DNA of 14,661 nt from Lachnospiraceae bacterium (GTDB lineage Bacteria > Bacillota > Clostridia > Lachnospirales > Lachnospiraceae). The stretch covers positions 1-14,661 of the forward strand of contig JAGCXJ010000119.1 in assembly GCA_017961385.1 (NCBI GenBank), read 5' to 3'. Of the stretch, positions 5,832 through 13,930 are shown piece by piece. Position 1 is the first letter of the stretch. Each line of letters starts with the position of its first letter. The notes under the pieces are model-generated. The model searched no databases. It was given only the letters and a program-made list of their open reading frames with translations, and was not told where the DNA came from. A program made the position numbers and the translations under genes.

Positions 5832-7676
5832 TCACCCTACGGCGTTCTTTCTGTTGATCATGTCACGCTTTCTTAAAGTAGAATCAAGTATCTTTTTTCT
5901 GATGCGAAGATTCTTAGGCGTAACCTCAAGAAGTTCATCGGTATCGATGAATTCAAGAGCCTGTTCAAGACTTAAGACTTTCTTGGGAGAGAGTCTTAAA
6001 GCTTCATCGGCGCTTGAGCTTCTTGTATTGGTCAGCTGCTTCTTTTTGCAGACATTGATCTCTATGTCTTCAGCTTTTCCTGTCTGACCGACTACCATTC
6101 CTGCATAAACCTTCTCACCCGGCTCGATAAACAGAGTTCCTCTGTCCTGGGCATTGTACAGACCGTAAGTGATAGCTTCTCCCGCCTCGAATGCGATCAG
6201 AGAGCCCTGCTTCCTGTACATCATGTCTCCCTTGTATGGGCCGTATCCGTCAAAGCTCGTATTCAGGATACCATTGCCCTTTGTATCGGTCATGAATTCG
6301 CCTCTATAGCCGATAAGACCTCTTGAAGGAATAGAAAACTGCAGTCTTGTATATCCTCCGTTAATGGAAGTCATTCCGAGCAGTTCTCCCTTTCTTGATG
6401 AGAGCTTCTGTATAACGTTTCCTGAAAACTCTTCGGGAACATCAACGAATGCAGTCTCCATAGGCTCCTGCTTCTGATTTCTCTCATTGTATTTGTAAAG
6501 GACTTCTGCCTTAGATACTGCAAATTCATATCCTTCGCGGCGCATGTTCTCGATCAGCACCGAAAGATGCAGTTCACCTCTTCCGCTTACCTTGAATACA
6601 TCCGTGCTGTCTGTCTCTTCAACTCGCAGCGATACATCTGTATTGAGTTCTCTGAACAGTCTGTCTCTTATATGTCTTGAAGTGATATACTTGCCTTCCT
6701 GACCTGCCAGAGGTGAATCGTTAACCATAAAGTTCATGGCAATGGTTGGCTCAGATATCTTCTGGAACGGAATCGGTTCCAAAGATTCCGGAGAACAAAG
6801 AGTATCTCCTATATGAATATCAGCTATACCTGATATAGCAACTATAGAACCTATGGTAGCTTCCTTTACCTCAACCTTGTTAAGTCCGTCAAACTCGTAA
6901 AGCTTGCTTACCTTTACCTTGACGGCCTTGTCGGGTTCATGATGGTTGACTATAACAACATCCTGATTAACCTTTATGGTTCCGTTGTCAACCTTGCCTA
7001 CACCTATTCTTCCGACATACTCGTTATAATCAATGGTACTTATGAGTACCTGTGTACCCTTGTCAGGATCTCCGCTCGGTGCGGGGATATAGTCTATGAT
7101 AGTTTCAAACAGAGGTACCATGTCTGTTCCCTTTACATCGGCATCAAGGCTTGCTATGCCTGATTTTGCAGATGCGAAAACAAACGGGCAGTCAAGCTGT
7201 TCGTCACTTGCATCAAGATCCATGAACAGTTCCAAAACCTCGTCAATTACCTCCTGAGGTCTTGCCTCCGGCCTGTCGATCTTATTTATACATACAATAA
7301 CGGGGAGTTTGAGTTCGAGCGCTTTGCTAAGAACGAACTTCGTCTGCGGCATAACGCCTTCGAAAGCATCGACAACAAGAATAACACCGTTTACCATCTT
7401 AAGAACACGCTCAACTTCTCCTCCGAAGTCTGCATGTCCGGGTGTATCTATGATATTGATCTTTGTACCTTTGTAGTTGATAGCAGTGTTCTTAGACAGA
7501 ATGGTGATACCGCGTTCTCTTTCGATATCATTGGAATCCATGACTCTTTCAGCCACTTCCTGATTTTCTCTGAATATACCGCTCTGTTTAAGAAGCTCGT
7601 CTACAAGTGTTGTCTTACCGTGATCAACATGAGCTATGATCGCAACATTTCTTACATCGTCTCTTGACTGTACCAT
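5832..7676 (-). CDS. typA: Ribosome-associated GTPase TypA/BipA
   Basis: Translational GTPase of the EF-G-like superfamily that binds ribosomes and helps large-subunit assembly and stress adaptation, especially in the cold. Its 614 residues are full length for the family. The GTPase domain shows AHVDHGKTT (15-23, P-loop), RGITI (switch I, 55-59), DTPGH with catalytic-type His81 (77-81) and NKID (131-134). Domain 2 and the EF-G-like C-terminal domains follow (SGRGELHLSVLIENMRREGYEF is typical of domain III), ending in the BipA-specific C-terminal region with the family-typical EALEFI...DELLEVTP. The ATG at 7676 has GAGGAAAG about 5 nt upstream. A clear promoter lies at 7714-7742. It is followed by tRNA-Leu with no terminator between them. 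Identification is firm; the physiological role is from the family. Confidence 0.97.
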   Translation of the reverse strand: MVQSRDDVRNVAIIAHVDHGKTTLVDELLKQSGIFRENQEVAERVMDSNDIERERGITILSKNTAINYKGTKINIIDTPGHADFGGEVERVLKMVNGVILVVDAFEGVMPQTKFVLSKALELKLPVIVCINKIDRPEARPQEVIDEVLELFMDLDASDEQLDCPFVFASAKSGIASLDADVKGTDMVPLFETIIDYIPAPSGDPDKGTQVLISTIDYNEYVGRIGVGKVDNGTIKVNQDVVIVNHHEPDKAVKVKVSKLYEFDGLNKVEVKEATIGSIVAISGIADIHIGDTLCSPESLEPIPFQKISEPTIAMNFMVNDSPLAGQEGKYITSRHIRDRLFRELNTDVSLRVEETDSTDVFKVSGRGELHLSVLIENMRREGYEFAVSKAEVLYKYNERNQKQEPMETAFVDVPEEFSGNVIQKLSSRKGELLGMTSINGGYTRLQFSIPSRGLIGYRGEFMTDTKGNGILNTSFDGYGPYKGDMMYRKQGSLIAFEAGEAITYGLYNAQDRGTLFIEPGEKVYAGMVVGQTGKAEDIEINVCKKKQLTNTRSSSADEALRLSPKKVLSLEQALEFIDTDELLEVTPKNLRIRKKILDSTLRKRDMINRKNAVG

Positions 7677-7713
7677 AATCTTTCCTCAATAAAACCTTTT
7701 TCAAAACTCAATT

Positions 7714-7742
7714 ACTATAGCACAACAGTCAAAACGATGCAA
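7714..7742 (-). promoter_or_regulatory. Sigma-A-type promoter of typA
   Basis: -35 TTGCAT (7737-7742), 17-bp spacer, -10 TATAGT (7714-7719) with extended TGC, predicted start near 7707, leader about 30 nt. The element is nearly the same as the scfA promoter (TTGCTA, 17 bp, TGC-TATAGT). Confidence 0.75.
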
Positions 7743-7747
7743 TAGAG

Positions 7748-10700
7748 TTAATTATATGTACCGTCATATTCCATCATACGCTTGTTGACATACATGGAAT
7801 CATCAGCTCTCTTAGCAACGGTCGCAACACTGAAATCAGTATATGGATTAAAGACAGACATGCCTACGGCAAGACTAGCCTTACCGTTTTCGATGCTGTC
7901 GATATCTCTTGCCTTTACAATACGTTCTCCGATATCATCAATAAGTTCATTTCGTTTTGCATAATCCTCTCCCGTAAGGATTATCGCAAACTCATCTCCT
8001 CCTATCCTGTAGACCGGAGAGTGTGCATATGTCTTGCATATGAGCTTGCTGCAGTTCTTTATATATCTGTCTCCCATCTGGTGACCGAAATTATCATTTA
8101 TGCTCTTTAAGTGATTTACATCACACATAACTATGGCAAATTCAGGTTCTTCCTTATCGGCTATCTTTCTGGTAAGCTCGCCGACAGCCTCGGTATATGC
8201 CGTGATATTCTTAACTCCGGTCAGCGGATCGTTGTTTGCTCTCTTGACAACCTCTTCAAGACGCTTTTTGAGCGAATCCTGCTCGCTTCTCATGCTCCTT
8301 ATAAGTATCTTTGTAAGGGCAGAGACAGAAACTGGCTTTGGTATATATGCGACCATGCCTGCATCAAGAGCCTTCTGCTTCATGATCTCGTCACTGCTTG
8401 ATGATATGGCTATGATAGGAACTTCATCAGCTCCCTTTATTCCGCATTCCTTTATCTTTGCAGCAACATCCCATCCGTCCATATCCGGAAGCATAAGATC
8501 CATAAGGATGGCATCATAATCAACCGCCTCCTTGCTTGAGATGTTGTCAATAGCAGCCTGGCCGTTTTCAACCGACACAACTTCTGCTCCCTCTTCAGAA
8601 AGGATCTCGGTCGTTATCTTTCTGGTAAGCTTGTTGTCTTCAACAAGAAGCAGTCTGATATCAGAAAGCGCATAGGCAGTTCCGGTAACGGGAGCCGCAT
8701 GAATCTCTTCTTTTTTATGAAGGAACTGAAGCTTGAATTCATCCTTTGCTTTCTTGAACGCCTCCATGACCTTAGGTGAGAACGCACCGCATTCACCGTT
8801 CATGATCATGTTAAATGCTTCCTCAGGAGTATATGCATCCTTGTAAACTCTCTTTGTCGTAAGAGCATCAAAGCAGTCAGCAACTGAAACGATCTGAGCG
8901 GATATCGGTATCTCATCGCCGCTGAGTCCGTTGGGATAGCCTTTTCCGTCCCACTTCTCATGGTGGCTTCTGCATATCTCCATACTGAAATTAAGATAGC
9001 TCTCATCCCATCCCTTCGGAGCTCTTTCAAGTATCTCGCAGCCTCTTTCACAATGCTGCTTCATCTGGTTGAACTCTTCGGGTGTAAACCTTCCGGGCTT
9101 TCTTAAGATGGCATCCGGTATCATGATCTTTCCAACATCATGGAGCGCGCTCGCAGATGTGATGAGCGAGATCTTTTCTTCATCTAAGCCGTATTCCGGA
9201 TAATCCTTCATTATCCTTCTTGCAAGGATATTGGTAAATCCCTTGACACGCTTGATGTGTTCTCCGCTCTCGACATCTCTTGCCTCGGTGATGTTACCGA
9301 GAAGTTCGATGATATCCTCATTTATCTGATTGAGAGACTTGGCCTTCTCATGCAGTTCCGCTGTTCTTTCAGCGATCGTAGTCTCAAGCTGCATGCTGTA
9401 TTCTCTCTCCTGAGCTCTTTCTTTTTTCTCAATCTCGGCGCGAATCTGCTCGTCTATATCAGTAATACCGATGATCACCGCTTCAGGATTTCTCCTGTCT
9501 GCAAGTGCCTTGACTGAATAATATCTGCTTCCTCTGCCCAGATTCATCCTGCACTCGATACTGAATGAGCCATTTTCGGAAAGTTCATCAAGTATGTTGT
9601 CTCTGTTAAATCTGATGCGAAATTCGTTATAGTCTTCTTCCGGCATTCCGTGTTTGAATATCGAATCAAACTTCTTTAACTGATCCGTCTCCCCGACTAT
9701 ATCGAAGAAGTATTCAAATCTCTTTGATGTATGATACTCCTCTATTGTCTCATTTCCGAAATCTATGTAGCAGACATACTCAAAGCCTTCAACAAGGCTC
9801 TGTAATATCATGCTGTTTTTATGTGAAGCAAGCTTTCTTTGTTTCTCCTCGCTGACATCTTTAAAGCCCAGTACTACATATGTGCAATCCTTCTCTCCAT
9901 TTGCCTTCCAGACGTGCATCTCATAATTGGCAAGTTCGCCGTCCTTGTACGCTCTGTATTCAAAGATGAAATCATCAAGACTTCCAAGCCTGCTCTTGAT
10001 ATTATCTCTGTTTAATGCGCTCTTGAACTTGTCAACATCGGATGAATATACCAGGTTATCGGTATACAGCTCGACCATCTTCTCGTAGTTTCCGCCGTGT
10101 TTGTCAAAAGTAAACTCTTTTTTGATCCTGTCGCTTTCCAGATAGGCTTCAAATGTGTTCTCATCCAGATTTACATAGTAAATACAAAGATACTCTTCCT
10201 TGATCGAATCCATGATGCTTAAAAAATGGATCAGTTCACGGTTCTGAGCTCTGCCAAGATCGTTCATTCTTATATAAAGATAGAGTGTATATGCTAACAT
10301 CCATCCGATAGGCTTGTAATCCCTTCCAGTAACGATCTGAAGGATGCTGAATATATTTATGGGCAGCACAAAAGCTATCATTGCCAAGGCTCTTCTTTTA
10401 TCAATCCAGGTAGGCTTAAAGAAAAGACCGAGTGCATGAAGCAGTGATATCGTATATATGATGAGTATCAGACACTCTACCACCCAGATGAGTATTCCGG
10501 CAGAACCGGTCTGATTCTCCCAGTCCACAACATCATCATTTCTGATGTAGACAACTATGCATCCGACTACGAAGAGCATATGGATCATCAGTCCTAAACC
10601 AGTAAGCACTTTTCTAAGTTTTTTAGATTCTATGGTTCGGCTGTGAACAAAAGCAAGCCACATAGCCGCTGCCACCAGCTGGCAGATAACACTGATAAGG

Positions 10701-10939
10701 GTATACAGTCTTGCATTTCCCGAATACATGGATACGATATTGCCTTCACGATAATAGTGAACTGCTTCGCAGACCATAGCCAGAATGTACATGGTAGATA
10801 ATCCTATCATGTATCTGTTTATCTTCACATGAAGTCTTTTTAAAAATGCGATACCGCACAGACCGAATACCAGCATAATGAATGCATTTATGGCATTGAC
10901 TTCTCCGTATGATATTGTATCCACAAACAAACCGTTCAT
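7748..10939 (-). CDS. Membrane c-di-GMP signalling protein: 7TM, PAS-like, HD-GYP, receiver, GGDEF
   Basis: A 1063-residue protein likely to make and break cyclic di-GMP. Seven hydrophobic segments occupy about 13-225 (7TM sensor style). Two PAS-like regions (about 240-365 and 380-500) and a coiled coil (about 500-545) follow. The HD-GYP phosphodiesterase domain (about 545-735) has His600-Asp601 in HDVGK and the GYP at 667-669 in HHEKWDGKGYP. A receiver domain (761-880) has the acidic pair Glu767/Asp768, phospho-acceptor Asp814 in LMDLMLPDMDG, Ser846 and Lys868. The GGDEF cyclase domain (about 900-1063) has intact GGDEF (980-984) and Asp940, while the usual RxxD inhibitory site five residues upstream reads YAHS. 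The ATG at 10939 has GAGG 8 nt upstream. It lies 38 bp after the MalY-like gene, probably in the same operon. The stimulus and net activity cannot be told from sequence. Confidence 0.92.
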   Translation of the reverse strand: MNGLFVDTISYGEVNAINAFIMLVFGLCGIAFLKRLHVKINRYMIGLSTMYILAMVCEAVHYYREGNIVSMYSGNARLYTLISVICQLVAAAMWLAFVHSRTIESKKLRKVLTGLGLMIHMLFVVGCIVVYIRNDDVVDWENQTGSAGILIWVVECLILIIYTISLLHALGLFFKPTWIDKRRALAMIAFVLPINIFSILQIVTGRDYKPIGWMLAYTLYLYIRMNDLGRAQNRELIHFLSIMDSIKEEYLCIYYVNLDENTFEAYLESDRIKKEFTFDKHGGNYEKMVELYTDNLVYSSDVDKFKSALNRDNIKSRLGSLDDFIFEYRAYKDGELANYEMHVWKANGEKDCTYVVLGFKDVSEEKQRKLASHKNSMILQSLVEGFEYVCYIDFGNETIEEYHTSKRFEYFFDIVGETDQLKKFDSIFKHGMPEEDYNEFRIRFNRDNILDELSENGSFSIECRMNLGRGSRYYSVKALADRRNPEAVIIGITDIDEQIRAEIEKKERAQEREYSMQLETTIAERTAELHEKAKSLNQINEDIIELLGNITEARDVESGEHIKRVKGFTNILARRIMKDYPEYGLDEEKISLITSASALHDVGKIMIPDAILRKPGRFTPEEFNQMKQHCERGCEILERAPKGWDESYLNFSMEICRSHHEKWDGKGYPNGLSGDEIPISAQIVSVADCFDALTTKRVYKDAYTPEEAFNMIMNGECGAFSPKVMEAFKKAKDEFKLQFLHKKEEIHAAPVTGTAYALSDIRLLLVEDNKLTRKITTEILSEEGAEVVSVENGQAAIDNISSKEAVDYDAILMDLMLPDMDGWDVAAKIKECGIKGADEVPIIAISSSSDEIMKQKALDAGMVAYIPKPVSVSALTKILIRSMRSEQDSLKKRLEEVVKRANNDPLTGVKNITAYTEAVGELTRKIADKEEPEFAIVMCDVNHLKSINDNFGHQMGDRYIKNCSKLICKTYAHSPVYRIGGDEFAIILTGEDYAKRNELIDDIGERIVKARDIDSIENGKASLAVGMSVFNPYTDFSVATVAKRADDSMYVNKRMMEYDGTYN

Positions 10940-10977
10940 ATTTGGAACCTCGAATTATCAGACTACCTTATATCATA

Positions 10978-12183
10978 TCATAAATCATACTCTTTAACCA
11001 GCATATCTATGCCGTTTTCAAGCCTTTCAAGCCCGTCTTTGAGCACGCTCTTGGGACATGCTACATTGATCCTCAAGAATCCTTCTCCCGCATCGCCGTA
11101 TTCATCCCCCTCTGTCACAAACAGCCCAGTCTTTTCTCTTACATATTCTGCGACAAATCTGCTGAGCTTTTTTGTATCGATACGCTTAGAAAGCTTCGAT
11201 GTGATATCTTTTATATCCAGCCAGATAAGATAGGTTGCTTCTCCTCTAACAGCTTTCATAAACGGGATTCTTTTATCGATATATTCTTCGGTAAGCTTAC
11301 GGTTGTCATCTATATATGAGTTTAATGCATCTAGCCACGGCTCTCCCTTTGTGAATGCGCTCACAGCTGCAGTTGCCGCAAAAGCATTGGGTTCCGCTAC
11401 CTCGTCGGTATTTAATGCCCGCCATATCTTATGTCTTAAATAGGGATTTGGTATAAATACAGCTGCACTGTGAAGTCCCGCAAGATTAAATGCCTTTGTA
11501 GGAGCAATGCACGTTATGCTGCATGCCCTGCATTCTGTTGAAACAGAAGCAAACGGTACATACTTCTTTCCCGGAGTGATGATATCGCAGTGTATCTCAT
11601 CGCTTATCACTGCAACATTGTATTTAACACACAGCTTGCCGACTCTTTGCAGTGTATCTTTATCCCATATCTTTCCCGAAGGGTTCTGCGGATTGCAAAG
11701 GATCATAAGAGTTGTCTGGGGATCTGAGAGCTTTTGTTCAAGATCCTCAAAATCCATACGGTATTCACAGTTTTCATAAATGAGTTCATTTTGCAGTACT
11801 CTGCATCCATTGTTGAAGATACAGTTAAAGAAGACATTATAGACAGGCGTCTGAATGACCACTTTTTCGTTTGGAGATGTAAGCTTTCGTACTGTCGATG
11901 AAATAGCAGGTATTACACCCGTACAGAATACAAGCCATTCCTTTTCTATAGTAAAGTCATGTCTTTTCTTCCACCAAGAAATATATGCGTCATACCACTC
12001 ATCCGGTATTATACTGTATCCGAATATGCCGTAAGATACTCTGTCTTCAAGATCCTTTATTATCTCGGGTGCAGTCTTAAAATCCATGTCAGCCACCCAC
12101 ATGGGAAGCTCATTATCCTTTACATCCCACTTAAGAGAATCCGTTTTCTTTCTTGATATGACTGTATCAAAATCGTATGTCAT
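10978..12183 (-). CDS. MalY/PatB-type PLP-dependent lyase or aminotransferase (cystathionine beta-lyase family)
   Basis: Fold-type I PLP enzyme of 401 residues. The family cleaves C-S bonds of cystathionine or cysteine; MalY of E. coli also has a regulatory role. Visible motifs: MWVADMDF near the N-terminus (about 28-35), NPQNPSGK (167-174), SDEIHCD (194-200) where Asp195 contacts the PLP ring nitrogen, and APTKAFNLAG with the PLP-binding Lys230. I chose ATG at 12183 because it makes an ATGA overlap with the upstream stop and has GGTGGAG about 8 nt before it. A GTG at 12192 would add three residues. It is translationally coupled to the DUF3737 gene. The substrate is not determined; a true aminotransferase role is less likely given the MalY-like N-terminus. 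Confidence 0.9.
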   Translation of the reverse strand: MTYDFDTVISRKKTDSLKWDVKDNELPMWVADMDFKTAPEIIKDLEDRVSYGIFGYSIIPDEWYDAYISWWKKRHDFTIEKEWLVFCTGVIPAISSTVRKLTSPNEKVVIQTPVYNVFFNCIFNNGCRVLQNELIYENCEYRMDFEDLEQKLSDPQTTLMILCNPQNPSGKIWDKDTLQRVGKLCVKYNVAVISDEIHCDIITPGKKYVPFASVSTECRACSITCIAPTKAFNLAGLHSAAVFIPNPYLRHKIWRALNTDEVAEPNAFAATAAVSAFTKGEPWLDALNSYIDDNRKLTEEYIDKRIPFMKAVRGEATYLIWLDIKDITSKLSKRIDTKKLSRFVAEYVREKTGLFVTEGDEYGDAGEGFLRINVACPKSVLKDGLERLENGIDMLVKEYDL

Positions 12184-13055
12184 CTTCTCCACTCCACCAT
12201 TTCGCTCTCAGTATCTATACCGTTACATATGATCTTAGTCTTTGAAGGATCTATCTGATCTTTTTCGAGTATGAGTTCACCTATGTGTTTAGCCTTTATC
12301 ACACCCGATGACGGATTTAATATACTGTCAATATTTGATGTTATATCCGCATCAACACGTGAATACTCAAATGCAAGAGTCGTATTGATCAGCCTGCAGT
12401 TTTTCATAACAAGACTGTCTATATAGCACATCCCCTGAAGGCTCTCTATCGTACAGTTTATGAGTGTGAGATTCTTTGAATTCCATCCAAGATACTCACC
12501 GGATATGAATGAATCATAAACTGTTATATTCTCGCTGTTCCAGAATGCATCCTTAGACAGCAGAGTTGAATTCTTTATGACAACATTCCTGCATCCGTCA
12601 AATGAGTAATTGCCATCAAGTTTAAGATCCTCTATATCTATGTTTTCGCTGTTCATCGCAAAGTAATCGCCGGAAACGGTCACATTCTCAAGCTTAACAT
12701 TTTTACAGTTCCAGAAAGTCTCTTCGGCTTTTGTGAGCGAAACATCACTTAGCATTACACCATTGCATCTTCTGAAATTCTTCGGTGCCTGAATCAAAGC
12801 GTTTCTTACGGTTATATTATCCGTATACCATACACCCGCTCTTGCCGTTTCAAGCCAGTTTGTGTTACTGACACTTACGTTTTTGCAATACCACAGCGGA
12901 TACTTCCATCCAAAAAGGCTGTTTTCGATGCTTATATCATGGCTTTCCTTTAACGGTGACTCGCCATCTTCAAAAACACAGTCTCTGATCATGAGGTCGC
13001 TTTCGTCAAACAGTGCTCTTTCACCTGTTAATCTCTTTTGATTTATCTCTGTCAT
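12180..13055 (-). CDS. DUF3737 family protein, right-handed beta-helix of about 11 coils
   Basis: A 291-residue protein matching the DUF3737 family in my recollection; its function is unknown. No signal peptide or membrane segment is seen, so it is probably cytoplasmic. The sequence repeats a coil with the core pattern N-(V/I/L)-x-(V/L/I)-x-(N/D) about every 19 residues, at about 20, 40, 59, 80, 99, 119, 138, 157, 176, 195 and 214. Several coils share F/L-W-N-(S/C)-(K/E)-N. This regular spacing indicates a parallel beta-helix like those of pectate-lyase-type folds, but no catalytic set typical of those enzymes is evident. The ATG at 13055 has AGGAG 7 nt upstream, and an extended -10 promoter lies at 13096-13101. 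The stop overlaps the MalY-like gene by 4 bp, so the two products are probably needed together. Confidence 0.82.
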   Translation of the reverse strand: MTEINQKRLTGERALFDESDLMIRDCVFEDGESPLKESHDISIENSLFGWKYPLWYCKNVSVSNTNWLETARAGVWYTDNITVRNALIQAPKNFRRCNGVMLSDVSLTKAEETFWNCKNVKLENVTVSGDYFAMNSENIDIEDLKLDGNYSFDGCRNVVIKNSTLLSKDAFWNSENITVYDSFISGEYLGWNSKNLTLINCTIESLQGMCYIDSLVMKNCRLINTTLAFEYSRVDADITSNIDSILNPSSGVIKAKHIGELILEKDQIDPSKTKIICNGIDTESEMVEWRR

Positions 13056-13095
13056 ATAATCTCCTGTCTTAGATCATCTACGTAAATACTGCATA

Positions 13096-13104
13096 ATTAT
13101 AACA
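13096..13104 (-). promoter_or_regulatory. Extended -10 promoter of the DUF3737 operon
   Basis: TG-T-TATAAT on the minus strand (TATAAT at 13096-13101). The -35 region is poor (TTGTTT at an 18-bp spacing), which an extended -10 can compensate for. The predicted start is near 13089, giving a leader of about 34 nt. It lies just downstream of the terminator at 13128-13148. Confidence 0.65.
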
Positions 13105-13115
13105 TTGTTCCGCTT

Positions 13116-13148
13116 AATAAAACAAATGGGTCATATTGACTATGACCC
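13116..13148 (-). terminator. Rho-independent terminator after the VTC-DUF4956 pair
   Basis: Perfect 8-bp stem GGGTCATA / TATGACCC with a 5-nt loop, followed on the minus strand by ATTTGTTTTATT. It lies 75 nt after the DUF4956 stop codon and separates that unit from the DUF3737 promoter. The other 168-bp intergenic content is one small hairpin (GCAGA-TTTT-TCTGC, 13173-13186) and the promoter. Confidence 0.82.
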
Positions 13149-13223
13149 GTATCTTTTTGCAGACGTTATGTGGCAGAAAAATCTGCTTTATTTATCATTT
13201 ATCTTTTCGGTTTCATTATATCC

Positions 13224-13895
13224 CTAACCCATATATTCTCCGTTGTAACTTACTAATACCGCGCTTTTTATGCCCTCCATATCTGTTAACTCGTTAATAA
13301 AATCAGTATTGTCAGTCTTTAGTCTTATCTCTATATTGAGTTCGATGTTTCCCTTCTGTACACTCTTGCTCTTAACAACAAATCTGTTGACTTTTGATCT
13401 GATAAAATCACCGGCCTTTGTCTCTGCATCATGACACGTACAGCTCAGTACAATGATATAAGGCATCAGAGCTGTTTTTTTATTGACAAATATAATAAGT
13501 ATAACGCCTATGATCATACTTCCGAATACCGCTAGCGGGATGATACCTGCAGCAAGTACGATGCCTACAGCTATGGACCAGAACAAGAAAGCTATGTCGA
13601 GAGGCTCCTTTATTGCTGTCCTGAATCGAACTATGGAAAGAGCACCGACCATACCGAGTGAAAGAACTACATTACTGGTTACGGCAAGAATCACAAGTGT
13701 CGTGATCATAGTAAGTGCTACCAGGGTAACTCCAAAACTCGCTGAGTACATCACGCCCTGATAGGTCTTCTTATACACAAGAAAAATGAACATTCCTATC
13801 GCAAAAGCAAACATCATAGCGATCACCATATCGAGCATGCTCACACTTGTTACATTTTCAAGAAAGCTTGATTTAAAGATGTCTTTAAAAGTCAT
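13224..13895 (-). CDS. DUF4956 membrane protein, partner of the VTC polyphosphate polymerase
   Basis: A 223-residue integral membrane protein of the DUF4956 family. It has about four or five hydrophobic segments between residues 20 and 138, and the family hallmark SLGMVGALSIVRFRTAIKEP followed by LDIAFLFWSIAVG (about 79-111). A soluble C-terminal domain (about 145-223) follows. The family often lies beside VTC-domain genes, as here, 35 nt after the polymerase gene. By analogy with yeast Vtc1 it may anchor the polymerase or pass polyphosphate through the membrane; this is inferred. The start at 13895 is chosen because AGGAG (13905-13909) is 9 nt away. The in-frame ATG at 13901 is only 3 nt from it and would add Met-Gln. 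A terminator follows at 13148-13116. Confidence 0.88.
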   Translation of the reverse strand: MTFKDIFKSSFLENVTSVSMLDMVIAMMFAFAIGMFIFLVYKKTYQGVMYSASFGVTLVALTMITTLVILAVTSNVVLSLGMVGALSIVRFRTAIKEPLDIAFLFWSIAVGIVLAAGIIPLAVFGSMIIGVILIIFVNKKTALMPYIIVLSCTCHDAETKAGDFIRSKVNRFVVKSKSVQKGNIELNIEIRLKTDNTDFINELTDMEGIKSAVLVSYNGEYMG

Positions 13896-13930
13896 TTGCA
13901 TAATCTCCTATCTTATCTCTTATTATTAAT

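Noticed and set aside
8614..9051. Minus-strand open frames in another frame within the c-di-GMP gene
   Set aside because: They lie inside a confidently assigned gene with intact domain motifs; compositional shadows.
12184..12192. GTG start for the MalY-like gene
   Set aside because: The ATG at 12183 has better ribosome binding site spacing and a standard ATGA overlap with the upstream stop.
13173..13186. GCAGA-TTTT-TCTGC hairpin as a second terminator of the DUF4956 unit
   Set aside because: The stem is only 5 bp and no T-tract follows; the 13128-13148 hairpin is much better.
13896..13901. ATG start of the DUF4956 gene at 13901
   Set aside because: It is only 3 nt from AGGAG, while the next in-frame ATG is 9 nt away. 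The difference is two residues and not certain.
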